A stretch of DNA of 64,000 bases from Liolophura sinensis (lineage: Eukaryota > Mollusca > Polyplacophora > Chitonida > Chitonidae). The stretch spans positions 29,570,470 to 29,634,469 of the forward strand of contig NC_088295.1 of NCBI RefSeq assembly GCF_032854445.1. The letters run 5' to 3'. Shown piece after piece: positions 57,669 to 64,000 of this stretch. How positions within the stretch are numbered: the stretch's first letter is position 1; every line of letters starts with the position of its first letter. The position numbers and the translations under genes were made by a program. Below the pieces are notes generated by a model. The model worked only from the letters and a program-made list of their open reading frames with translations, was not told the DNA's origin and searched no databases.

Positions 57669-58085
57669 CACCATATCCTAGACAATGTCTTCACGAAAAA
57701 TGTTACCAGAAACGTCACTTACGAAGCTTCTGGAATAATAATGTCTCCCGTGTTCTTCGTAAATCAATTTTTCATAACTTTTTCCCCTAGATGACGTCGC
57801 CTTCTGGCACCATATCCTAGACAACGTCATTCACGAAAAATGTTATGAGAAAAGTGACTTACAAAGTTTTGTGAAAGTGACCCAAGATAACGTTACTTGA
57901 CGTTTGATACTTTGATCTTTGCAACATAGCTTCTGGAATAATAATGTCTCCCGTGCTCTTCGTAAATCAATTTTTCATAACTCTTCTCTAGGTGACGTCG
58001 CCTTCTGGCACCATATTGTAGACAACGTCTTTCACGACAAATGTTACCAGAAAAGTGACTTACGAAGTTTTGTGAAAATGGCCCG
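57669..58085. repeat. Compound tandem repeat, modules X-Y-X-Y-X
   Basis: Module X (CACCATAT(C)CTAGACAA(C/T)GTC..TGACTTACGAAG) starts at 57669, 57808 and 58008. Module Y (CTTCTGGAATAATAATGTCT..TGACGTCGCCTTCTGG) starts at 57728 and 57930. The second X is followed by extra sequence (57867-57929). Confidence 0.88.
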
Positions 58086-58588
58086 TCTCTCCAGTGATAA
58101 TTAATTCCGTTCTCTATCTTATAGTTAACTTCAGATGATTGTCACATTGCTCACAACTTTCTAACGAATAGAATTACAGTTACAGTTTTACAGTTGAATT
58201 AGTCAAAACGGATGTAAGCAGTATCTTAGTATTAAGCCAGCGATTAACAGATCAGTGCTTTCACCAGGATATTCCTCAAATAAATATTCTTCTTGTAGGA
58301 AAATTGATTTTAGTTTGTTTTGACCAGGACACCAATGATCCATTTGTCCAATTCAGATAGTTTGTGTGGCTATGAGCGGAACGTGCTTAATACTAGCCTT
58401 GGTATCAAAGATGCCTTATTCCGTTGAGACCAGTCAACCGTTCGCTCTATCTGTGAAAACAACGCATGCGTATTAGGAATCTGCCACCCAGTAATAGCCT
58501 CTACCGTGCCTCCTAAATCCCCAGGCATGTATTCATTACACTTTGTGGCATTTAGCCAATCTGTCTATCTCTTGTCTTTCCATCACAG

Positions 58589-58671
58589 GTCCGGCAAAAC
58601 AGAAGGCACAATACCATCTTCCTGGCAAGGTCGCCGTGACATTAATAAAAGGGATAAGGTAAAAAGTGACA
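58589..58671 (+). other. 5' UTR part of exon, prohormone gene
   Basis: A pyrimidine-rich acceptor (CTTTCCATCACAG, ending 58588) precedes 83 nt of untranslated sequence before the ATG at 58672. A non-coding first exon and the promoter must therefore lie upstream. I could not place them. Confidence 0.45.
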
Positions 58672-58774
58672 ATGAAGGTCTCCATAGTACTTGCCGTTCT
58701 AGCCACGGCATATGCGGCTCCCATTCAAGAAGGAACGGCTGGGAAAACAGCTGAAGATATGATACATACCGTTT
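58672..58774 (+). CDS. Prohormone exon A: signal peptide
   Basis: This exon has 34 codons plus 1 nt and ends at CCGTTT|GTAAGT. The ATG is the first in the exon with a coding continuation and is preceded by GTGACA. The h-region VSIVLAVLATAYA is followed by a plausible signal-peptidase site (AYA|AP or YAA|PI). Confidence 0.82.
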
Positions 58775-61700
58775 GTAAGTACACCCAGCTATTGTTGTCT
58801 TACTGCTGAGCGTATGCCAGACTACAGACATGTCATTGTGTTGAGGTTGATTGAACTGTATTTCAAAATTATTGATTTAATCAATTATTTGTTACCAGAG
58901 TCAGTCGACGAATGATCTAGTCTAGCCTATAGGACATACTCTTCTCTTCTGATTTCTTCCATTGTATACGTTGTAAATGCTTTGGTGGTTTGTGTTTTGG
59001 GAAATTAGTCTTGCCTTTATTGAACAGGGACGACTATTTTGTTTGACGGTTGTTATACGAATGTTTCGAAACGCTAGGCCTATATACAATACAAGGATCA
59101 CGTGAAATCCACTGAACCTGCTTCTATTACCATACACAATATACCTAAAAGACTTTACAATTTAAATCACAGGGTAAACATAAAGTGTCTAAACAATGCA
59201 TTAGAATTTAACATTTATTTACTTTATTTGATTTTTGAATAACGCCATACTTAAGAATTATTCACTTATAAATTAACAACTGGAATATAAAAAAAAAACA
59301 ACTTGGATTAGGATGTTAAATATAAATTGAAAATTTATCCAAATTAAACTTATCATATCATCAACACTTCCATGAAAAGCTTTATCACTGTCTGAATAGA
59401 TCATTATGTGTGTATACACATTCACCTTAAGACTGGTATTGAAATTTCAATTCAACGGGAAATATGTTGTTGACATATGTTTATTATTATCTGTTTGAGG
59501 GCCTTTGGAGACGTTACGCCAAACATAACAAGACTTAGATGAATTTGCAGACATATAAATATAGTATTGGCTCGAACATGAGAAACACAAGGATTTGGTG
59601 CATAGTGCTGCTATTCTTCTACATTATAAAGACACTTTCTAAATATGAGGTATGGAGAGGGCGTAGTCCTGGTTCCATCTATTTCACCTTGGAAATACAT
59701 GTAGCTTACCTCAGAATTCCATCCACGTATACATATAATGCTCACGCCATCCCAAACGACGTAAGAGAAGTCTGAGCAAACAAGTATAACACTCTTTGTT
59801 TAAAAACACTTGCTTGGCGATTACTGTGCGAAATGTACCACATTACAATAACACGTTGACTTGATTCCTTCCTTCCAGATAGACGATAGGCAGGTGGGTC
59901 AAAACGTGTATTTACAGTTAAGCCCGGTATTATCCTTAGTCCGGGCTAATGAGATTTCTATTATTAATATACATTTAGGATAATGCACCTTGGAACAACA
60001 ACCCTTCAACCCTTCGGCCCTTCAACAACGGTATGTTCATCTGTAAATCTCTAAATTTCAACATTTTCTTTGCAGCAAAACGAACGGATGAACAAATATT
60101 TTTTGGAAATCAACAAAACGCTCCTCGTGTTAAAAAGGCAGATCCTGAAACTGATTCCAGAGGTTTAGTGAGAGCTTTGCCCGCTGATGAGATACGCGAT
60201 GTGAATGAGGAAACGTCTGCTTCAGAGGAAACACAGCCTACAGAGGCACGAGAACCCCCAAAGAACCCAGTAATCCAAAATCAAAACTCACATCCAGAGG
60301 ATGAGTCAGTTGTTAGTGAAAAACAGGATCAAGACACCGCGGATAAAACTACCGACGAGGAAGTTCTGAAAGAAGATCAGCTGTTAAAGGCAGAGATGGC
60401 AGGTGAAGCAGAAGATAGTGAAAACAGCGCGCCTCTCGAAGAGGGATCAGGGAGTGTGAGCGAACCAGCTTCAGACGAAATGTCCTACGATTATTTACAG
60501 AAACTTTACAGTAAGTACAACTAAACAGAGGCCTTACAGTAAGTAAAATTAAAATATCAGCCTTACAGTAAGTAAAACTAAAACTGAAACCTTACGGAAA
60601 GTAAAACTAATACAGAAGCCTTGTTGTAAGCAAAACTAAACAGAGGCCTTATTGTAAGAAAAACTAAAACAGAAGCCTTACTGCAACAACAACTAAAATG
60701 GATCCTGTAAAACATCTGCATTTTTCCTTGACGGAAAAGTATCCGTTTTTGCACACACATTATAACATATCAGAAGCTTTCGACGGTAACTATATCTCTA
60801 GATCATTGTTAAAGCTAGATAACGATTCCCCCAGTTCACATACAGCTGGCGCAGTGTGGTTCCCCCTCTCCATATACCATGGCAAATGATTCTATGACAT
60901 ATATGTGTCATGTTTTTACAATGGTCTGGGTTAAGTGAGTTATGTTGTCCTGGTAATTACGATGATGTTAGCTGAGCAAGTTTGCACAAGTGAGCCATGG
61001 AACAAGAGGAAAGAATTGAATCATTTATCGCGTGACAAAACAAATTAACATTCTGTGAAATGATATTCGTTAACAATTAAAATAGATTCATTGGAGAAAA
61101 AATTTGAGAAAACAAATGTACGGAGTGACGAATGAGGGTTTCAAGATTGACTGTTGACATTATCTGGGAAAAGTCAACAAATCTCCTAGTTGTAATGCTG
61201 TTCAGAGAGAATGAACCCTATGTCATCTCCTTGTGTCCAATAAAAAAACAAAACAAAACAAAAAGCCAAAAAAACAAAAAAAAAAACAAAAAAAAACAAA
61301 AACAAACAAACAAAAAAATACAACAAACAAACAAAAAAACCCAAAAGCAAACAAAAGAAAAAAGCGTTACCATACCAGAGATCAGCACAGCGAACGCCTC
61401 ACCCTGTAACCCGTTCAACAGTTATTCTGTAGTTATAACATGTCCATGAACCGTGTTACCACTGAACTATATTTTAAATATTGTAAATTCACTCTGTGGT
61501 CAGTTGTTAGAGTTTCTGGCGACATCTGCCACAGTGAGTAACCTCTCGGGTGGTCGTGGATTTTCGCCTGGCTCTTACTCCAACAGTGATGCTGGCCTCC
61601 GTTGTGTAAGTGAAACATTCTTGAGTACAACGTAAAACACCAATCACATATATGCATAAATACATAAAAAAACAAATAATATCAAAGTGACAAACTCTTT

Positions 61701-63915
61701 GAATGCTATGACTGTGGTAATGTGCGCTTTAATTCCAAACCAGGACGCACGTGATATAAATGGAACGCTCAACATAACATATCTTAAATACTGTACTGTT
61801 TTGGCGGACCAGTAAATTGTAAAGACCATCATGTATTAAGCTAAATACAATTAACTACAGAATGGATAGTAAAACCAGAACAGCGACAACATTGTGATAG
61901 TTGGAAAATTTCTACCTCTTGTCAGTTTATCTCAGTTAGGGTTTTGTTTTAATTGTTCATGAAAATGCTTTATATAGTAGTAATTTAGACATTCCCTTGC
62001 ACCATGGTTTAAACAGAATTGAGTAAACAATGCAGTGATGTTAAAAGAAATTTGTTAAATATCTATATTGCCATTAAACATGTAGCCATAAAAAAGTAAA
62101 GTCGTGGTAATTCCCAACAGACGCATGACAGCAGTGAATAATTGATGAATATGCCCCTAGCCAAAATGTCATGACAACGAATTTGAAACAAAAAAGGAAT
62201 GCGATTTTCTTCGGGCAAAATGCTTATGACAAAACATCTCAGCATACAAACACAACCGCTGGAAAATTCCAGCGAATTTTCACCACCACAGGGATAAATA
62301 TCACATGGAAGGTCATCATATTACCAGAAGGTCAGGTCAAGAATACTAAAATTTGTGTTGTCATCAATTATATATTAGCACATTATAATTATTCAAGATG
62401 TTGTTATATAAATATAAAAATGTTCTTTGGTTTTGGGAACACCAATCAAATAAATAAATATAAATGTAAAAATGTCAACATTTCTTAGCTAACATGCACC
62501 CCGCCATGTGTAATTTCTACAACACTAACAAGAATTTCTTTCAGTTTGAAATAAGGTAAAGAAACTTCAATGCCCTTTTTGTACATAGCTGTTTCCGCCG
62601 TACCATTAACATGACCTTTTGACCTTAATCTCGTTAGGCCAGTGTGTGTTACAGAATAAAGTAGATTAGCTTAGGTTTGATTCTGCCTTGGAACCAAGCA
62701 GTGGAGGAAATCAATAAGATCCATGGCAAGGAACGCTAGAAGGTACCGGCACTCAAGTCCTAATCATAGCTGACCATGGGGTATTGTAGCCTGTGCTCTC
62801 ATCAGTAGGTTCTTTTAACGGTGTTAGTAAACTGCTATTTTAATTAGACTGTTGTCACCCTTATTCAACAAGGTTCTCATACAGAGAACCGAACATATCG
62901 TGCAGCAAAACAGCCGTAACACTTCTGTAGAACCGAATCTCTTTCCGAAATCTAACTTAGCCAAACAATGGAGAATGTTTAGCTAATGAGACGTCCTTAG
63001 AAAAAACTTTTAAGTTTTGAGATTTTAATGTTCAAGCATTAGAGATTTCATGACATAAAGAGTAGGCTGTTTCAATACCAGCCCGACATTTCACTTTGTT
63101 TTAATAAAACGTTACAAAATGACAGCACTCAAGACGCCGAAACATCCGCCAATTATTGACAAAATGTCATCAAATTGTGAAGGCTGAAACCTTATTGTGC
63201 TATATGTCTAAATGTTCCCTTCTGTGTTACAGACGAAGCATCGGATCGCATGCCTTACGACTACTACTACCCAGAGTATTACGTTAACTACAGGAAAAGA
63301 CGGAATACGCCAATGAACATGGACGACGAGGAAGACGTGGTGAAGAGGAACCACCGTGCTAAAAGAGACCTAGGCTACGACGACCTCTCAGACTCCTACT
63401 TCCCATCAACATTCAATGATGATCAATACTACAACGAGGTCCTCCGCAAACGCGTGGTGGAGGCAGCCCTTGATGAAGCCATGGCGCGCGAGTTAGCTCC
63501 CTTGTTAGAGAACTACCAGAACGAGGAGAGTGAATACCCTGAAAGATATGACGTACCCAGTTACATGGAGTACCTGCCTGAGAGCGCAGAAAGCTTTGAA
63601 CAGTCCCCATATGACGATGACAGGTGGGAGACGGAGGATACGCTCCTCGGTAGACCTTACGACGCCCCGTACAGACAATCCTTCAGGCCTCAGGCACCAA
63701 GCCTTGTACCGATTAAACGTCAGATGTTAAGCATGGTGCCGGGATCGAGACGGAAGCGATTTAACTACCCCTACTCACAGGAGCCCGGAAGCCACTGGGG
63801 CGCGTTTGTGGAGAGCGAAAAGCGAGGACAAGAGGCCGCCTACGAGAGACTGTATCGATTAGCCAGAGCTCTAGCCACCAGACGATCACCATACACCGCC
63901 TACTTTGGCGACGAC
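58672..63915 (+). CDS. Acidic secreted precursor with dibasic sites, granin- or neuropeptide-prohormone-like (3 coding exons in window, 407 aa)
   Basis: The exons are 58672-58774, 60076-60510 and 63233-63915. The first two junctions are phase 1, so Ser35 and Asn180 are split codons. Residues 1-17 form a signal peptide (MKVSIVLAVLATAYAAP). Residues 36-180 are strongly acidic, rich in E, D, Q, S and T. Residues 181-407 alternate Tyr/Asp/Glu-rich stretches with basic cleavage sites: K36-R37, K54-K55, R200-R203, K217-R218, K223-R224, R251-R253, K341-R342, R352-R355, K376-R377 and R396-R397. There are no cysteines. This is the layout of regulated-secretory-pathway proteins such as granins and neuropeptide precursors, cleaved by furin/PC-type convertases. 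The peptide Q343-S351 (QMLSMVPGS) is flanked by KR and RRKR and could carry a pyroglutamate. I cannot name the family. The gene may continue past the window. Confidence 0.8.
59214..59275 (-). mobile_element. SINE family A, degraded tail
   Basis: TTTATTTACTTTATTTGATT, ATAACGCCATACTTAAGAAT, TATTCACTTATAA. Lies in prohormone intron 1. Confidence 0.6.
60076..60510 (+). CDS. Prohormone exon B: acidic domain
   Basis: This exon is open through 435 nt, from CTTTGCAG to CTTTACA|GTAAGT. It starts with the dibasic site SKR and contains RVKK. The rest is an acidic, low-complexity, probably disordered region (for example SASEETQPTEAREPP) ending MSYDYLQKLY. The donor is copied several times in the following intron. 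Confidence 0.88.
60503..60700 (+). repeat. Tandem repeat (28-30-bp unit) founded on the exon B splice donor
   Basis: Seven units of about CCTTACAGTAAGTAAAACTA plus AA(A/C)AGAGG. The first is the exon-intron junction itself. GTAAGT donors stand at 60511, 60539 and 60568; later copies have decayed (GGAAAGT, GTAAGC, GTAAGA, GCAACA). Use of the later donors would include TAA at 60522-60524. Confidence 0.9.
61240..61366. repeat. A/C-rich simple repeat, (CAAA)n-like
   Basis: About 125 bp of almost only A and C on the + strand, with stretches of CAAACAAACAAAA. It resembles the tract beside the repeat at 3600. Lies in prohormone intron 2. Confidence 0.9.
61518..61672 (+). mobile_element. SINE family A, diverged
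   Basis: GGTGGTCGTGGATTTTCGCC, GATGCTGGCCTCCGTTGTG, TTCTTGAGTACAACG, CACCAATCACATATATGC. Confidence 0.8.
61850..62040 (+). repeat. Repeat family C
   Basis: AGTAAAACCAGAACAGCGAC, ATTGTGATAGTTGGAAAATTT, TTGTTCATGAAAATGC, AAACAATGCAGTGATGTT. Lies in prohormone intron 2. Confidence 0.75.
62428..62466 (+). mobile_element. SINE family A, tail fragment
   Basis: GGGAACACCAATCAAATAAATAAATATAAA. Confidence 0.6.
63233..63915 (+). CDS. Prohormone exon C: Tyr-rich region with most cleavage sites
   Basis: The acceptor is TGTGTTACAG and the exon is open for 683 nt. It holds eight dibasic or multibasic sites and a possible amphipathic helix, VVEAALDEAMARELAPLLENY (254-274). It ends either at the strong donor GACGAC|GTAAGT (63915) or, without splicing there, at TAA 63964-63966 after 16 more residues. 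The first reading puts further exons outside the window. Confidence 0.85.
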
Positions 63916-64000
63916 GTAAGTACTGCGACTGATTATCGCGCCTATTGGCTTCCAAACACTACCTAAGGTAGGAAACGACAGGAAACGCCAGGAACTGTGT

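Noticed and set aside
59880-60031. Extra small prohormone exon between exons A and B
   Set aside because: An acceptor (CTTCCTTCCAG) and donor-like sites exist, but in phase 1 the frame hits TAG within four codons.
61132-61449. Lys/Gln/Asn-rich protein
   Set aside because: Translation of the (CAAA)n simple repeat.

Overview
The window looks like nuclear DNA of a marine lophotrochozoan, most likely a mollusc. This is an inference. It rests on AT-rich, intron-rich, gene-poor sequence, GT..AG splice sites, and many copies of a tRNA-derived SINE with the 3' tail CACCAATCAAATAAATAAAT, of the kind common in molluscan genomes. It carries no prokaryotic-type operons, CRISPR arrays or rRNA.

Two protein-coding genes can be assembled from exons, both on the + strand. 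Gene 1 (5684-27678, 8 exons, predicted 533 aa) is an ionotropic glutamate receptor subunit. It has a signal peptide, S1, M1, pore loop, M3, S2, M4 and a cytoplasmic tail, but no amino-terminal domain. All seven splice junctions agree in phase. It departs from the family in several places: His at the site of the ligand-binding Arg, Trp at the Q/R pore site, and AYVANLSAY for the M3 SYTANLAAF signature. Gene 2 (58589 to the right edge, at least 3 coding exons, 407 aa or more) encodes a cysteine-free, acidic secreted precursor with many dibasic cleavage sites. It resembles a granin or neuropeptide prohormone, and I do not recognise the family.

The 31 kb between them (27.7-58.5 kb) and the long introns hold mobile-element and repeat DNA: two SINE families (A and B), an unclassified interspersed repeat of about 300 bp (C), a diverged repeat pair (E, 37.98-39.28 kb), a decayed Tc1 transposase (34.8-35.7 kb), an internally deleted Gypsy retrotransposon on the minus strand (36.05-37.4 kb), two inverted-repeat MITEs, a 290-bp direct repeat 3.6 kb apart at the left end, and several minisatellites (61 bp at 8.5-9.35 kb, 57 bp at 23.4-24.7 kb, about 77 bp at 28.7-29.3 kb).

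Two short tandem arrays sit exactly on splice junctions, one at an acceptor in gene 1 and one at a donor in gene 2. In both, using the wrong copy would introduce an in-frame stop. Two SINE insertions have clear target-site duplications that give a relative insertion order. The two genes are not obviously linked in function, though both products would be expected in neurons or sensory and secretory cells.
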